From Citrobacter sp. 18056 (lineage in GTDB: Bacteria; Pseudomonadota; Gammaproteobacteria; Enterobacterales; Enterobacteriaceae): DNA of 64,000 nucleotides. This document shows, piece after piece, positions 39,463 through 49,667 of the stretch (position 1 is its first letter; each line of letters starts with the position of its first letter). The notes below the pieces were generated by a model. The model did no database searches and had not been told where the DNA came from. It saw only the letters and a list, made by a program, of their open reading frames with translations. The stretch spans positions 62,001 to 126,000 of the forward strand of contig CACSJR010000009.1 of assembly GCA_902706235.1 (NCBI GenBank), read 5' to 3'. The position numbers were made by a program, and so were the translations under genes.

Positions 39463-40611
39463 ATGTATGCATTAACCCATGGCCGAATTTATACCGGCCA
39501 CGAAATTCTGGATGACCATGCGTTGGTTATCGCCAATGGCCTGATTGAACGTATTTGCCCACAGGTCGAGTTGCCGTCCGGGATTGAGCAACGCTCGTTA
39601 AATGGTGCCATTCTTGCTCCCGGTTTTATCGACGTCCAGTTGAACGGCTGTGGCGGCGTGCAATTCAACGACAGCCCGGATGCGGTGACCGTTGAAACGC
39701 TGGAAATCATGCAGAAAGCCAACGAAAAATCTGGCTGTACCAGCTATCTGCCAACGCTGATTACCTCCAGCGACGAATTAATGAAGCAGGGTATCCGCGT
39801 GATGCGTGAATACCTGGCGAAATACCCGAATCAGGCGCTGGGCCTGCACCTGGAAGGGCCATGGCTGAACATCGTCAAGAAAGGCACTCACAATCCGGAT
39901 TTCGTGCGCAAGCCAGACCATGAGCTGGTCGATTTCCTGTGTGCTAACGCCGATGTGATAACCAAAGTCACCCTGGCCCCAGAAATGGTGCCTGCCGAAG
40001 TGATCACCCGTCTGGTTGACGCCGGGATTGTGGTATCCGCCGGTCACTCCAATGCGACGCTGAAAGAAGCCAAAGTCGGTTTCCGCGCCGGTATCACTTT
40101 TGCCACGCATTTATATAACGCTATGCCTTACATCACCGGGCGTGAGCCAGGTCTGGCAGGCGCAATTTTCGATGAAGCTGACGTTTACTGCGGCATCATT
40201 GTTGACGGTCTGCATGTTGATTTCGCTAACGTGCGTAACGCCAAACGCCTGAAAGGCGACAAGCTGTGTCTGGTCACCGACGCCACCGCACCGGCAGGCG
40301 CCAACATTGAACAGTTCATTTTTGCTGGTAAAACAATATACTACCGGGATGGACTCTGTGTGGATGAGAACGGCACGTTAAGCGGTTCAGCATTGACCAT
40401 GATCGAAGGCGTGCGTAACCTGGTAGAACACTGCGGAATCGCGCTGGATGAAGTACTGCGTATGGCGACACTCTACCCGGCCCGCGCTATTGGCATTGAC
40501 AAACAGCTGGGAAGCCTCGCACCAGGCATGGTAGCCAACCTGACCGCGTTCACTCGCGATTATAAAATCACTAAGACCATCGTTAATGGTAACGAGGTCG
40601 TTGCTGAGTAA
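39463..40611 (+). CDS. nagA: N-acetylglucosamine-6-phosphate deacetylase
   Basis: Removes acetate from N-acetylglucosamine 6-phosphate, the NagC inducer, so it also controls induction. The 382-residue TIM-barrel metalloenzyme matches E. coli length. Metal and catalytic motifs are HLEGPWL (about 129-135), SAGHSNA, HLYNAM, DGLHVD and VTDATAP (catalytic Asp). It lies 55 bases after nagB, with nagC 7 bases later. Confidence 0.98.
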   Translation: MYALTHGRIYTGHEILDDHALVIANGLIERICPQVELPSGIEQRSLNGAILAPGFIDVQLNGCGGVQFNDSPDAVTVETLEIMQKANEKSGCTSYLPTLITSSDELMKQGIRVMREYLAKYPNQALGLHLEGPWLNIVKKGTHNPDFVRKPDHELVDFLCANADVITKVTLAPEMVPAEVITRLVDAGIVVSAGHSNATLKEAKVGFRAGITFATHLYNAMPYITGREPGLAGAIFDEADVYCGIIVDGLHVDFANVRNAKRLKGDKLCLVTDATAPAGANIEQFIFAGKTIYYRDGLCVDENGTLSGSALTMIEGVRNLVEHCGIALDEVLRMATLYPARAIGIDKQLGSLAPGMVANLTAFTRDYKITKTIVNGNEVVAE

Positions 40612-40618
40612 GTAAAGT

Positions 40619-41839
40619 ATGACATCAGGCGGACACGCTCAAATTGGTAATGTTGACCTCGTTAAACAACTTAACAGCGCGGCCGTTTACCGCCTGATTG
40701 ACCAGCATGGTCCTATCTCGCGCATTCAAATTGCCGAACAGAGCCAGCTTGCTCCCGCCAGCGTGACCAAAATCACGCGTCAGTTAATAGAACGCGGCCT
40801 GATCAAAGAAGTCGATCAGCAAGCCTCCACGGGGGGTCGCCGCGCTATTTCGATAATCACCGAAACCCGCAATTTTCACGCTATCGGCGTGCGTCTCGGG
40901 CGTCATGACACGACCCTTACGCTCTACGATCTGAGCAGTAAAGTCATCGCCGAAGAACACTACCCGCTGCCGGAGCGCACCCAGGAAACCCTGGAACACG
41001 CACTGCTCAACACCATCGCCACCTTTATTGAAAACAGCCAGCGCAAAATCCGCGAGCTGATTGCTATCTCGGTTATCCTGCCGGGGTTGGTCGATCCGGA
41101 AAGCGGCGTTATCCGCTACATGCCGCATATTCAGGTGGAAAACTGGGGCCTGGTCGGCGCGCTGGAAAAACGTTTCAAAGTGACCTGCTTTGTCGGCCAC
41201 GATATCCGCAGTCTGGCCCTTGCCGAGCACTATTTCGGTGCAACGCAGGACTGTGAAGACTCCATTCTGGTGCGCGTCCACCGCGGGACGGGTGCCGGGA
41301 TCATCTCCAACGGCCGCATTTTTATTGGTCGTAACGGCAACGTCGGCGAGATTGGTCATATTCAGGTCGACCCGCTGGGCGAACGCTGTCACTGCGGCAA
41401 CTTCGGTTGTCTCGAAACCGTCGCCGCCAACGCAGCCATCGAACAACGGGTGCGCCTGCTGTTAGAGAAAGGCTATCAGAGCAAAGTCTCGCTGGATGAT
41501 TGCTCCATTAAAGCTATCTGCAAAGCCGCGAATAAAGGCGATGCGCTGGCCAGTGAAGTGATTGAACAGGTCGGCCGCCATCTTGGCAAAACCATCGCCA
41601 TCGCCATTAACCTGTTTAACCCACAGAAAGTGGTTATCGCCGGTGAAATCACTGAGGCAGAGAAAGTGCTGCTACCGGCGATTGAAGGCTGCATCAATAC
41701 GCAGGCACTGAAAGCGTTTCGTCATAACCTGCCAGTAGTGAAATCTGAACTGGATCACCGCTCCGCGATTGGCGCTTTCGCCCTCGTCAAACGCGCCATG
41801 CTCAACGGAATGCTGCTCCAGCGTCTGCTGGAAGCTTAA
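40619..41839 (+). CDS. nagC: Transcriptional regulator NagC (ROK family)
   Basis: Represses nagE and nagBACD and regulates other amino-sugar genes, including chiP in E. coli; it is released by N-acetylglucosamine 6-phosphate. The 406-residue protein has an N-terminal helix-turn-helix (about 25-60, GPISRIQIAEQS and SVTKITRQL). The ROK sugar-binding domain carries the zinc motif HCGNFGCLE. It starts 7 bases after nagA. Confidence 0.97.
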   Translation: MTSGGHAQIGNVDLVKQLNSAAVYRLIDQHGPISRIQIAEQSQLAPASVTKITRQLIERGLIKEVDQQASTGGRRAISIITETRNFHAIGVRLGRHDTTLTLYDLSSKVIAEEHYPLPERTQETLEHALLNTIATFIENSQRKIRELIAISVILPGLVDPESGVIRYMPHIQVENWGLVGALEKRFKVTCFVGHDIRSLALAEHYFGATQDCEDSILVRVHRGTGAGIISNGRIFIGRNGNVGEIGHIQVDPLGERCHCGNFGCLETVAANAAIEQRVRLLLEKGYQSKVSLDDCSIKAICKAANKGDALASEVIEQVGRHLGKTIAIAINLFNPQKVVIAGEITEAEKVLLPAIEGCINTQALKAFRHNLPVVKSELDHRSAIGAFALVKRAMLNGMLLQRLLEA

Positions 41840-41926
41840 CCGCCGTACCTCTCCTCCCGTTGCACAGGCAGACGGGAGGATAATGTGTATAATTACGCCT
41901 TTCCTAAATAAGACGTCGGACAGTCC

Positions 41927-42679
41927 ATGACCCTTCAGAACATCATTTGCGATATTGACGGCGTGCTGATGCATGATAACGTCGCCGTTCCTGGCGCTGC
42001 GGAGTTTTTGACCCGCGTGCTGGAGAAAGGCATGCCGCTGGTATTGCTGACTAACTACCCTTCGCAAACTGGTCAGGACCTGGCCAACCGCTTCGCGACC
42101 GCGGGTGTCGACGTGCCGGACAGCGTGTTTTATACCTCAGCAATGGCAACGGCCGATTTCCTGCGTCGTCAGGAAGGTAAAAAAGCGTATGTAGTCGGCG
42201 AAGGCGCGTTGATCCACGAATTGTATAAAGCCGGGTTTACCATCACCGATGTGAATCCCGATTTTGTTATCGTGGGCGAGACGCGTTCCTTTAACTGGGA
42301 AATGATGCACAAAGCGGCATTCTTCGTGGCGAACGGCGCACGTTTCATTGCCACTAACCCGGACACCCACGGTCGCGGATTTTATCCGGCCTGTGGCGCA
42401 TTGTGCGCAGGCATCGAGAAGATTTCCGGACGCAAGCCGTTTTACGTCGGCAAACCCAGCCCGTGGATCATCCGCGCCGCACTGAACAAAATGCAGGCCC
42501 ATTCAGAGCAGACGGTTATCGTCGGCGATAACCTGCGCACCGACATTCTGGCAGGCTTCCAGGCCGGTCTGGAAACCATTCTGGTGCTCTCTGGGGTGTC
42601 GACTGTGGATGACATCGACAGTATGCCATTCCGACCGTCGTGGATTTATCCGTCGGTGGCCGAAATCGACGTAATCTGA
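41927..42679 (+). CDS. nagD: Nucleotide phosphatase NagD (HAD family)
   Basis: HAD-superfamily phosphatase with type IIA cap, 250 residues as in E. coli, active there on UMP and GMP. The catalytic pair is Asp9 and Asp11 in CDIDGVLM, with the conserved lysine in GKPSPW and the acidic pair in VGDNLRTD. Last gene of nagBACD, 87 bases after nagC, ending at an intrinsic terminator. Its link to amino-sugar use is only by position. Confidence 0.96.
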   Translation: MTLQNIICDIDGVLMHDNVAVPGAAEFLTRVLEKGMPLVLLTNYPSQTGQDLANRFATAGVDVPDSVFYTSAMATADFLRRQEGKKAYVVGEGALIHELYKAGFTITDVNPDFVIVGETRSFNWEMMHKAAFFVANGARFIATNPDTHGRGFYPACGALCAGIEKISGRKPFYVGKPSPWIIRAALNKMQAHSEQTVIVGDNLRTDILAGFQAGLETILVLSGVSTVDDIDSMPFRPSWIYPSVAEIDVI

Positions 42680-42681
42680 AT

Positions 42682-42709
42682 GAAAACCACGTCCCCGGGC
42701 GTGGTTTTC
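42682..42709 (+). terminator. nagBACD terminator
   Basis: GAAAACCACG and CGTGGTTTTC pair perfectly around an 8-base loop TCCCCGGG. A clear stop for the nag operon. Confidence 0.9.
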
Positions 42710-42936
42710 TGTTTTATACCGTTGCAAAACAGATCCTCATCTAATAAAACACGCTATAAATTGCATAATCGTCAATACAGATGGCAATTCACTACGTGTT
42801 TTTCACTATTCTCTAATCCTCATTGCACTATTTTCTGTAACCCCGGTAATTCTCTTGCGCACTCGCCCGCTTTACGGCATTTTTTAAGTCATGCAACGCC
42901 ACAACAACACGCAACAGAATTAACGGAGAAGTCGCT

Positions 42937-44601
42937 ATGTGTTCTATTTTCGGTGTACTGGATATCAAAACGGACGCGGTCGAACTGCGTAAAAAAGCGC
43001 TGGAACTGTCTCGCCTGATGCGCCATCGCGGCCCGGACTGGTCAGGCGTATATGCCAGCGATAAAGCGATTCTGGCCCATGAGCGTCTGTCTATTGTCGA
43101 CGTTAACGCCGGTGCCCAGCCGCTGTACAACGAAAAGAAAACCCACGCGCTGGCCGTAAACGGTGAAATCTACAACCACCAGGCGCTGCGTGCAGAATAC
43201 GGCGACCGTTATCAGTTCCAGACCGGATCCGACTGTGAAGTCATCCTGGCGCTGTATCAGGAAAAAGGCCCGGAATTCCTCGACGAGCTGGAAGGCATGT
43301 TCGCCTTTGTGCTGTACGACAGTGAAAAAGACGCGTACCTGATCGGCCGCGATCACATCGGGATCATCCCGCTGTATATGGGCCACGATGAACACGGCAA
43401 CCTGTACATTGCCTCCGAAATGAAAGCGCTGGTGCCGGTTTGCCGCTCCATTAAAGAATTCCCGGCGGGCAGCTACCTGTGGAGCCAGGACGGTGAAATT
43501 CGTCCTTATTACCAGCGTGACTGGTTCGATTACGATGCAGTCAAAGACAACGTCACTGACAAAGCCGAGCTGCGTCAGGCGCTGGAAGATTCCGTGAAAA
43601 GCCACCTGATGTCCGACGTGCCTTACGGCGTGCTGCTCTCCGGCGGTCTCGATTCTTCGGTTATTTCTGCTATCACCAAGAAATTTGCCGCCCGCCGCGT
43701 GGAAGATCAGGAGCGCTCTGAAGCCTGGTGGCCGCAGCTGCACTCTTTCGCAGTCGGTCTCGACGGTTCACCGGACCTGAAAGCCGCACAAGAGGTGGCA
43801 AACCACCTGGGCACTGTGCACCATGAAATTCACTTCACCGTGCAGGAAGGCCTGGATGCCATCCGCGACGTGATTTATCACATCGAAACCTATGACGTTA
43901 CCACCATCCGCGCCTCCACGCCGATGTACCTGATGTCACGTAAAATCAAAGCGATGGGCATCAAAATGGTGCTGTCCGGTGAAGGTTCTGACGAAGTGTT
44001 TGGTGGCTACCTGTACTTCCACAAAGCGCCAAACGCAAAAGAACTGCATGAGGAAACCGTGCGTAAACTGCAGGCGCTACACATGTTTGACTGTGCCCGT
44101 GCCAACAAAGCGATGTCTGCCTGGGGCGTTGAGGCACGCGTGCCGTTCCTCGACAAGAAATTCCTCGACGTGGCGATGCGCATTAACCCGCAGGATAAAA
44201 TGTGCGGCAACGGCAAAATGGAAAAACACATTCTGCGCGAATGCTTTGAATCCTATCTACCGGCAAGCGTGGCATGGCGCCAGAAAGAGCAGTTCTCCGA
44301 TGGCGTAGGCTACAGCTGGATTGATAGCCTGAAAGAAGTGGCCGCGAAGCAGATTACTGACAAGCAACTGGAAACCGCGAGCTTCCGCTTCCCATACAAC
44401 ACGCCATCGTCCAAAGAAGCGTATTTGTATCGTGAAATCTTCGAAGAGCTGTTCCCTCTGCCAAGTGCAGCAGAATGCGTTCCTGGAGGCCCGTCAGTCG
44501 CCTGCTCTTCCGCTAAGGCTATCGAATGGGACGAAGCGTTCAAAAACATGAACGATCCATCAGGCCGTGCGGTAGGCGTGCATCAGTCAGCCTACAAATA
44601 A
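42937..44601 (+). CDS. asnB: Asparagine synthetase B (glutamine-hydrolysing)
   Basis: Makes asparagine from aspartate with glutamine as nitrogen donor and ATP. The 554 residues equal E. coli AsnB. Cys2 (MCSIFG) is the N-terminal glutaminase nucleophile after Met removal. The synthetase half carries the PPi loop LSGGLDSS at about 232-239. The start is preceded by ACGGAG. It is single, closed by a GC-rich terminator, and followed by the tRNA operon. Confidence 0.98.
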   Translation: MCSIFGVLDIKTDAVELRKKALELSRLMRHRGPDWSGVYASDKAILAHERLSIVDVNAGAQPLYNEKKTHALAVNGEIYNHQALRAEYGDRYQFQTGSDCEVILALYQEKGPEFLDELEGMFAFVLYDSEKDAYLIGRDHIGIIPLYMGHDEHGNLYIASEMKALVPVCRSIKEFPAGSYLWSQDGEIRPYYQRDWFDYDAVKDNVTDKAELRQALEDSVKSHLMSDVPYGVLLSGGLDSSVISAITKKFAARRVEDQERSEAWWPQLHSFAVGLDGSPDLKAAQEVANHLGTVHHEIHFTVQEGLDAIRDVIYHIETYDVTTIRASTPMYLMSRKIKAMGIKMVLSGEGSDEVFGGYLYFHKAPNAKELHEETVRKLQALHMFDCARANKAMSAWGVEARVPFLDKKFLDVAMRINPQDKMCGNGKMEKHILRECFESYLPASVAWRQKEQFSDGVGYSWIDSLKEVAAKQITDKQLETASFRFPYNTPSSKEAYLYREIFEELFPLPSAAECVPGGPSVACSSAKAIEWDEAFKNMNDPSGRAVGVHQSAYK

Positions 44602-44617
44602 CGTCACGTTTTTAACG

Positions 44618-44640
44618 ATGGGCCCTGCGGGGCCCATTTT
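44618..44640 (+). terminator. asnB terminator
   Basis: ATGGGCCC and GGGCCCAT form a perfect 8-base-pair stem around TGCG, followed by TTTT. Confidence 0.85.
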
Positions 44641-44763
44641 GCGTTATGGTCGATAATCGGACGGAGAAAAAGACGTAATAATCAATTATTGCCGATAAAT
44701 TCGCCTCGCTGTTCGCAACCTAACCAAACAGTCACATTCCGGCCATTTTCCTTGAAAAAGAAG

Positions 44764-44792
44764 TTGACGCTCATTGGCTCAATACGCATAAT
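44764..44792 (+). promoter_or_regulatory. tRNA operon promoter (metT-type)
   Basis: -35 TTGACG (44764-44769), a 17-base spacer and -10 CATAAT (44787-44792). A GC-rich discriminator (GCGCCCCG) follows, typical of stringently controlled stable-RNA promoters. Confidence 0.85.
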
Positions 44793-44831
44793 GCGCCCCG
44801 CAACGCCGATAAGGTAACGCGAAAAAAAGAT

Positions 44832-44908
44832 GGCTACGTAGCTCAGTTGGTTAGAGCACATCACTCATAATGATGGGGTCACAGGTTCGAATCCCGTCGT
44901 AGCCACCA
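44832..44908 (+). tRNA. metT: tRNA-Met (CAT)
   Basis: 77 bases including encoded CCA. Acceptor GGCTACG pairs with CGTAGCC. Anticodon CAT sits in loop CTCATAA. Elongator methionine type. First of eight tRNAs in one operon. Confidence 0.96.
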
Positions 44909-44916
44909 TCTTTTTT

Positions 44917-45001
44917 GCGGGAGTGGCGAAATTGGTAGACGCACCAGATTTAGGTTCTGGCGCCGCAAGGTGTGCGAGTTCAAGTCTCGCCTCCCGCACC
45001 A
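44917..45001 (+). tRNA. leuW: tRNA-Leu (TAG)
   Basis: 85 bases including CCA, with the long variable arm of class II tRNAs. Anticodon stem CCAGA/TCTGG encloses TTTAGGT, giving anticodon TAG. Acceptor GCGGGAG pairs with CTCCCGC. Confidence 0.96.
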
Positions 45002-45023
45002 TTCCCAATAAGCGTTGCACGGA

Positions 45024-45098
45024 TGGGGTATCGCCAAGCGGTAAGGCACCGGTTTTTGATACCGGCATTCCCTGGTTCGAATCCAGGTACCCCAGCCA
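45024..45098 (+). tRNA. glnU: tRNA-Gln (TTG)
   Basis: 75 bases including CCA. Acceptor TGGGGTA/TACCCCA, with the weak first pair typical of tRNA-Gln. Anticodon TTG in loop TTTTGAT. T arm CTGGTTCGAATCCAG. Confidence 0.96.
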
Positions 45099-45135
45099 TT
45101 TTTTTCCCAGAACAAGCGTTTTCGCGTGAGTCAAT

Positions 45136-45210
45136 TGGGGTATCGCCAAGCGGTAAGGCACTGGTTTTTGATACCAGCATTCCCTGGTTCGAATCCAGGT
45201 ACCCCAGCCA
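45136..45210 (+). tRNA. glnW: tRNA-Gln (TTG)
   Basis: 75 bases including CCA, almost identical to the previous tRNA-Gln; the anticodon stem is CTGGT/ACCAG instead of CCGGT/ACCGG. Anticodon TTG. Confidence 0.96.
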
Positions 45211-45235
45211 GTCTCACTGGCAAAACAAAAATTCA

Positions 45236-45312
45236 GGCTACGTAGCTCAGTTGGTTAGAGCACATCACTCATAATGATGGGGTCACAGGTTCGAATCCCG
45301 TCGTAGCCACCA
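45236..45312 (+). tRNA. metU: tRNA-Met (CAT)
   Basis: 77 bases including CCA, identical over its length to the first tRNA-Met of the cluster, so the two copies probably undergo gene conversion. Confidence 0.96.
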
Positions 45313-45318
45313 TATTCT

Positions 45319-45393
45319 TGGGGTGTCGCCAAGCGGTAAGGCACTGGTTTCTGATACCAGCATTCCGGGGTTCGAATCCCTGCACCCCAGCCA
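45319..45393 (+). tRNA. tRNA-Gln (CTG)
   Basis: 75 bases including CCA. Anticodon CTG in loop TTCTGAT. Acceptor TGGGGTG/CACCCCA and T arm GGGGTTCGAATCCCT differ from the usual E. coli glnV/glnX version as I recall it. Confidence 0.95.
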
Positions 45394-45432
45394 TTTTGTA
45401 AACGATGTACAAAAACTGAAAAGAACACCTGA

Positions 45433-45507
45433 TGGGGTGTCGCCAAGCGGTAAGGCACTGGTTTCTGATACCAGCATTCCGGGGTTCGAATCCCTGCACC
45501 CCAGCCA
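45433..45507 (+). tRNA. tRNA-Gln (CTG)
   Basis: 75 bases including CCA, identical to the preceding tRNA-Gln(CTG), a recent tandem duplicate. Confidence 0.95.
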
Positions 45508-45544
45508 CTTTTCAATCAACATCGTAAAGCATTAAGAATTCTGT

Positions 45545-45619
45545 TGGGGTATCGCCAAGCGGTAAGGCTCTGGTTTCTGATACCAGCATTCCGAGGTTCG
45601 AATCCTCGTACCCCAGCCA
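45545..45619 (+). tRNA. tRNA-Gln (CTG), divergent copy
   Basis: 75 bases including CCA. Anticodon CTG, but acceptor TGGGGTA/TACCCCA and T arm GAGGTTCGAATCCTC are closer to E. coli glnV/glnX than to the two copies before it. The D-side reads AAGGCTC where the others read AAGGCAC. This eighth tRNA makes the array one longer than the E. coli array of seven. Confidence 0.95.
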
Positions 45620-45626
45620 CACAAAA

Positions 45627-45656
45627 TAAAAAAGCTCGCTTCGGCGGGCTTTTTTG
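45627..45656. terminator. tRNA operon and ubiF bidirectional terminator
   Basis: AGCTCGC, loop TTCG, GCGGGCT with one G-T pair, flanked by A-run and T-run. It ends the tRNA transcript and, on the other strand, ubiF. Confidence 0.9.
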
Positions 45657-45711
45657 TTTTTGGCATTCTGTTGATTGATGGTTAATCGCGGCCTTTCGAC
45701 CGCATCAGTCC

Positions 45712-46887
45712 TTACAACCCTAATGCATACTTCAGCGCCTGACGTTTGAGTACGCCCGCGCGCTCGGCGGCCATCAAGCCGACGTTACGCAGCATTCTGA
45801 GCGGCGCGAGATTATTACTGAAGCTTGCATAGAACAGGTCCATGCCCGACTGCATCAAATAATTATCCGTCATCCGGCGCGACTGATAGCGCTTAAGCAC
45901 CGGCAAACTTGTCCAGTCTTCACCCTGACTGCGGGCATTCGCCAGCACGTCCAGCAGCGCGTCGACATCACGATAGCCGAGATTCACGCCCTGCCCCGCC
46001 AACGGATGAATGGTATGCGCCGCATCGCCCACCAGCGCTAAACCTGGCTGCACGTAACGCAATGCGTGACGACGCGTGAGCGGGAATGCACCTGCGGTAA
46101 CGGGTTTAATTTTACCGAGACGCGCCGGGAAAGTACGCACAATTTCCTGTTCAAGCTGCGCCATCGACAGCGACTGAAGCTGGCGAATACGTGCCGGAGT
46201 GTCATACCACACCAGCGATGCCCAGCGGTCGAACAGCGGCAGGAACGCGCGCGGCCCGATAGGCGTGAACTGCTGCCAGGTGCTGTCGCCCGGTTCGTTG
46301 TCGCACTCCACGGTAATCAGCATGCAGGACTGCGGATACTGCCAGGCATGAACGCCGACTCCGGCCATTTGGCGGACCTGAGAATTCGCACCGTCGGCCC
46401 CGATCACCAGTTTCGCCTTCAGCTCATTGCCGTCGGTAAAGCCAAGCAGATAGCCATCGCTGCCATGCAGCATCGTTTCCAGCGATGACGGCATGCACAG
46501 TCTGACGTTGTCATGTGCCTCCAGCGCTTGCCACAAGGCGAGCTGTAAAACGTTGTTCTCCACCATATAACCGAGTTCGGGCAGTTTCAGCTCAGAGGCG
46601 TTAAACACCACGTGCGCGCTTTCCCACTCCCAGGTTTCGAGCTGGCGATAGCGGTGGGTGCGCATCGCCTGAATCGCCTCCCACACGCCAAGCCCGCGCA
46701 GTAACCCGACCGACGAGGCGCTGATGGCAGAAATTCGAACATCAGGCTGGCTCGCGGCATCAAATTCCGGCGGCGTGGTTTGCTCAATCACGGTCACGCT
46801 GAATCCAAGCTGTGCCAGCCCCAGCGCCAGCGCTCCCCCGACCATTCCACCGCCAACGACGGCGACATCAGTATGTTGATTGCTCAT
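45712..46887 (-). CDS. ubiF: 3-demethoxyubiquinol 3-hydroxylase
   Basis: FAD-dependent monooxygenase adding the last ring hydroxyl in ubiquinone synthesis. The 391 residues equal E. coli UbiF. The N-terminal FAD site VVGGGMVGGALALGL is at about 10-24; the second FAD motif GDAAHTIHPLAGQGVNLG is at about 285-302. It is divergent from miaB and converges on the tRNA operon. Confidence 0.97.
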   Translation of the reverse strand: MSNQHTDVAVVGGGMVGGALALGLAQLGFSVTVIEQTTPPEFDAASQPDVRISAISASSVGLLRGLGVWEAIQAMRTHRYRQLETWEWESAHVVFNASELKLPELGYMVENNVLQLALWQALEAHDNVRLCMPSSLETMLHGSDGYLLGFTDGNELKAKLVIGADGANSQVRQMAGVGVHAWQYPQSCMLITVECDNEPGDSTWQQFTPIGPRAFLPLFDRWASLVWYDTPARIRQLQSLSMAQLEQEIVRTFPARLGKIKPVTAGAFPLTRRHALRYVQPGLALVGDAAHTIHPLAGQGVNLGYRDVDALLDVLANARSQGEDWTSLPVLKRYQSRRMTDNYLMQSGMDLFYASFSNNLAPLRMLRNVGLMAAERAGVLKRQALKYALGL

Positions 46888-47025
46888 GGCTCGTTTCCTT
46901 AAACCTCAATCCCTTAAGTTTACCGGATTTTTTTGTCCTTTGGGCGCCGGGTGGGTCATACTGGTCACACTCGTCACAAAGCATTACAATACGCCCCCTG
47001 CGTTTCCTCGAGCAAAGCTAAGTCG

Positions 47026-48459
47026 ATGACAAAAAAACTCCATATTAAAACCTGGGGCTGTCAGATGAACGAATACGATTCATCAAAGATGGCCGATCTG
47101 CTGGATGCCACTCACGGCTATCAACTGACTGACATCGCTGGAGAAGCCGATGTGCTGCTGCTGAACACCTGCTCGATTCGTGAGAAAGCGCAGGAAAAAG
47201 TGTTCCACCAGTTGGGACGCTGGAAACTTATCAAAGCCAAACGACCGGACGTGATCATCGGTGTTGGCGGCTGTGTCGCCTCACAGGAAGGCAAACTGAT
47301 CCGCCAGCGCGCCCACTACGTCGATATTATTTTTGGCCCGCAGACGCTACACCGTTTGCCAGAAATGATCAGTTCCATTCGCGGTATGCGCGATCACCGC
47401 AAACCGATCGTTGACGTCAGCTTCCCTGAAATCGAAAAATTCGACCGACTGCCAGAGCCACGCGCTGATGGCCCGACCGCGTTCGTGTCGATCATGGAAG
47501 GCTGCAACAAATACTGCACTTACTGCGTCGTGCCTTATACCCGCGGGGAAGAAGTCAGCCGTCCGTGCGACGACATTCTGTTTGAATGCGCCCAACTGGC
47601 GGCACAGGGTGTGCGCGAAATACATCTGCTGGGCCAGAACGTCAATGCCTGGCGCGGTGAGAACTACGACGGCAGCACCGGTTCGTTTGCCGAACTGCTG
47701 CGCCTTGTGGCGGCGATCGACGGCGTCGATCGCATTCGTTTCACCACCAGCCATCCGATTGAGTTTACCGACGACATCATCGATGTGTACCGTGATACGC
47801 CAGAGCTGGTGAGCTTCCTGCATCTGCCAATTCAGAGCGGCTCCGACCGCGTCCTGAATCTTATGGGGCGTACCCACACCGCGCTGGAATACAAAGCCAT
47901 TATCCGCAAGCTGTATGCCGCGCGTCCGGACATTCAAATCAGCTCTGACTTCATCGTCGGTTTCCCTGGTGAAACCAATGAAGACTTCGAGAAGACCATG
48001 AAGCTCATTGCCGATGTGAATATGGACGTCAGTTACAGCTTTATCTTTTCCGCACGTCCTGGCACGCCCGCAGCGGATATGGTCGATGACGTCTCAGACG
48101 ACGATAAAAAACAGCGTCTGTACATCCTACAGGAGCGTCTCAACCAGCAGGCCATGGCCTGGAGCCGTCGTATGGTCGGCACTGTCCAGCGCATTCTGGT
48201 GGAAGGCACGTCGCGTAAGAGCATCATGGAATTGACCGGCCGTACCGAGAATAACCGTGTGGTGAATTTCGAGGGTACGCCGGAGATGGTCGGTAAATTC
48301 GTTGATGTGGAAATCGTCGATGTTTACACCAACTCCCTGCGCGGCAAGCTTATCCGCACCGAAGCGGAAATGGGTCTGCGCGTGGTGGAATCTCCGGAAT
48401 CCGTGATTGCCCGTACCCGCAAAGAGAATGATCTCGGCGTCGGCATTTTCCAGCCGTGA
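47026..48459 (+). CDS. miaB: tRNA-2-methylthio-N6-dimethylallyladenosine synthase
   Basis: Radical-SAM methylthiotransferase acting on i6A37 of tRNAs reading UNN codons. The 477-residue protein has an N-terminal cluster domain (Cys12, Cys49, Cys83), the radical-SAM motif Cys160-x3-Cys164-x2-Cys167 (CNKYCTYC) and a C-terminal TRAM domain (about 380-445). The start [13 protein letters not shown] is chosen by homology; an in-frame ATG 93 bases earlier lies in the promoter region. It is followed by ybeZ after 152 bases. Confidence 0.97.
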   Translation: MTKKLHIKTWGCQMNEYDSSKMADLLDATHGYQLTDIAGEADVLLLNTCSIREKAQEKVFHQLGRWKLIKAKRPDVIIGVGGCVASQEGKLIRQRAHYVDIIFGPQTLHRLPEMISSIRGMRDHRKPIVDVSFPEIEKFDRLPEPRADGPTAFVSIMEGCNKYCTYCVVPYTRGEEVSRPCDDILFECAQLAAQGVREIHLLGQNVNAWRGENYDGSTGSFAELLRLVAAIDGVDRIRFTTSHPIEFTDDIIDVYRDTPELVSFLHLPIQSGSDRVLNLMGRTHTALEYKAIIRKLYAARPDIQISSDFIVGFPGETNEDFEKTMKLIADVNMDVSYSFIFSARPGTPAADMVDDVSDDDKKQRLYILQERLNQQAMAWSRRMVGTVQRILVEGTSRKSIMELTGRTENNRVVNFEGTPEMVGKFVDVEIVDVYTNSLRGKLIRTEAEMGLRVVESPESVIARTRKENDLGVGIFQP

Positions 48460-48611
48460 TCCTGTGGCCTGCCCCGTCGGGCGGGCCCTTGCATTTCCCT
48501 GCCCTGCCCCCACATCAATTGCAATGCTTGCGCCTTTAATCACTGGCGTGAATAATTTCCGTATACACGTTCAAAAACGCCCGCCGTGGCGTCTGGTAAA
48601 AGAGGAACAGC

Positions 48612-49667
48612 TTGAATACAGAAACCCGTGAAGTAACCCTCGAGCCGGCAGACAACGACCGCCTGCTGAGCCTCTGTGGCCCGTTTGATGACAACATCAA
48701 ACATCTGGAGCGACGACTGGGTATCGAAATCAACCGCCGCGATAATCATTTCAAACTCACCGGACGCGCCATCTGCGTAAACGCAGCGGCAGATATCCTG
48801 CGCAGCCTGTATGTCGATACGGCCCCGATGCGTGGCCAGACTCAGGATATCGAACCGGAACAGATTCATCTGGCTATCAAAGAAGCCCGCGTACTGGAGC
48901 AAAGCGCCGACAGCGTACCGGACTACGGCAAAGCCATCAATATCAAGACCAAGCGTGGCGTGATTAAACCGCGCACGCCGAATCAGGCCCAGTACATCGC
49001 CAATATTCTTGACCATGACATCACCTTCGGCGTAGGCCCTGCGGGGACGGGTAAAACCTATCTGGCGGTCGCGGCCGCCGTCGATGCACTGGAGCGGCAA
49101 GAGATTCGGCGTATTCTGCTGACGCGTCCGGCGGTAGAAGCGGGTGAAAAACTCGGCTTCCTGCCAGGGGATCTCAGCCAGAAAGTCGACCCGTATTTGC
49201 GTCCGCTGTATGACGCGCTGTTCGAGATGCTCGGCTTTGAAAAAGTGGAGAAGCTGATTGAACGCAACGTGATTGAAGTCGCGCCGCTGGCCTACATGCG
49301 TGGCCGTACGCTCAACGATGCGTTCATCATCCTGGATGAAAGCCAGAACACTACCATCGAACAGATGAAGATGTTCCTGACCCGTATCGGCTTTAATTCG
49401 AAAGCGGTTATCACCGGTGACGTTACCCAGATTGACCTGCCGCGCAATATGAAATCCGGCCTGCGCCACGCCGTTGAAGTGCTGGCGGAAGTCGACGAAA
49501 TCAGCTTCAACTTCTTCCACAGCGAAGACGTGGTGCGCCACCCGGTGGTCGCCAGAATCGTTAACGCCTATGAAGCATGGGAAGAAGCCGATCAAAAACG
49601 TAAAGCCGAGCAGGCCGCCGAGCGGAAACGCGAAGCGCTGACATCGCAGGAGCAAGAGCACAAATGA
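48612..49667 (+). CDS. ybeZ: PhoH-like ATPase YbeZ
   Basis: PhoH-family P-loop ATPase, 351 residues (346 in E. coli). The N-terminal KH-like region is followed by Walker A GPAGTGKT (142-149) and Walker B-like FIILDESQN. It likely works with the endoribonuclease YbeY, whose gene overlaps it by 4 bases. The start is TTG with an AGAGGA ribosome site and gives the same N-terminus (MNTETRE) as the E. coli protein. The charged C-terminal tail ([14 protein letters not shown]) is helical. Confidence 0.95.
   Translation: MNTETREVTLEPADNDRLLSLCGPFDDNIKHLERRLGIEINRRDNHFKLTGRAICVNAAADILRSLYVDTAPMRGQTQDIEPEQIHLAIKEARVLEQSADSVPDYGKAINIKTKRGVIKPRTPNQAQYIANILDHDITFGVGPAGTGKTYLAVAAAVDALERQEIRRILLTRPAVEAGEKLGFLPGDLSQKVDPYLRPLYDALFEMLGFEKVEKLIERNVIEVAPLAYMRGRTLNDAFIILDESQNTTIEQMKMFLTRIGFNSKAVITGDVTQIDLPRNMKSGLRHAVEVLAEVDEISFNFFHSEDVVRHPVVARIVNAYEAWEEADQKRKAEQAAERKREALTSQEQEHK

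Noticed and set aside
45319-45507. Tandem repeats of about 114 bases that might suggest a CRISPR array
   Set aside because: The repeats are two identical tRNA-Gln genes with unlike spacers, not a CRISPR.
44865-45535. Several open frames across the tRNA array
   Set aside because: They are translations of repeated tRNA genes, a familiar false-gene artefact.
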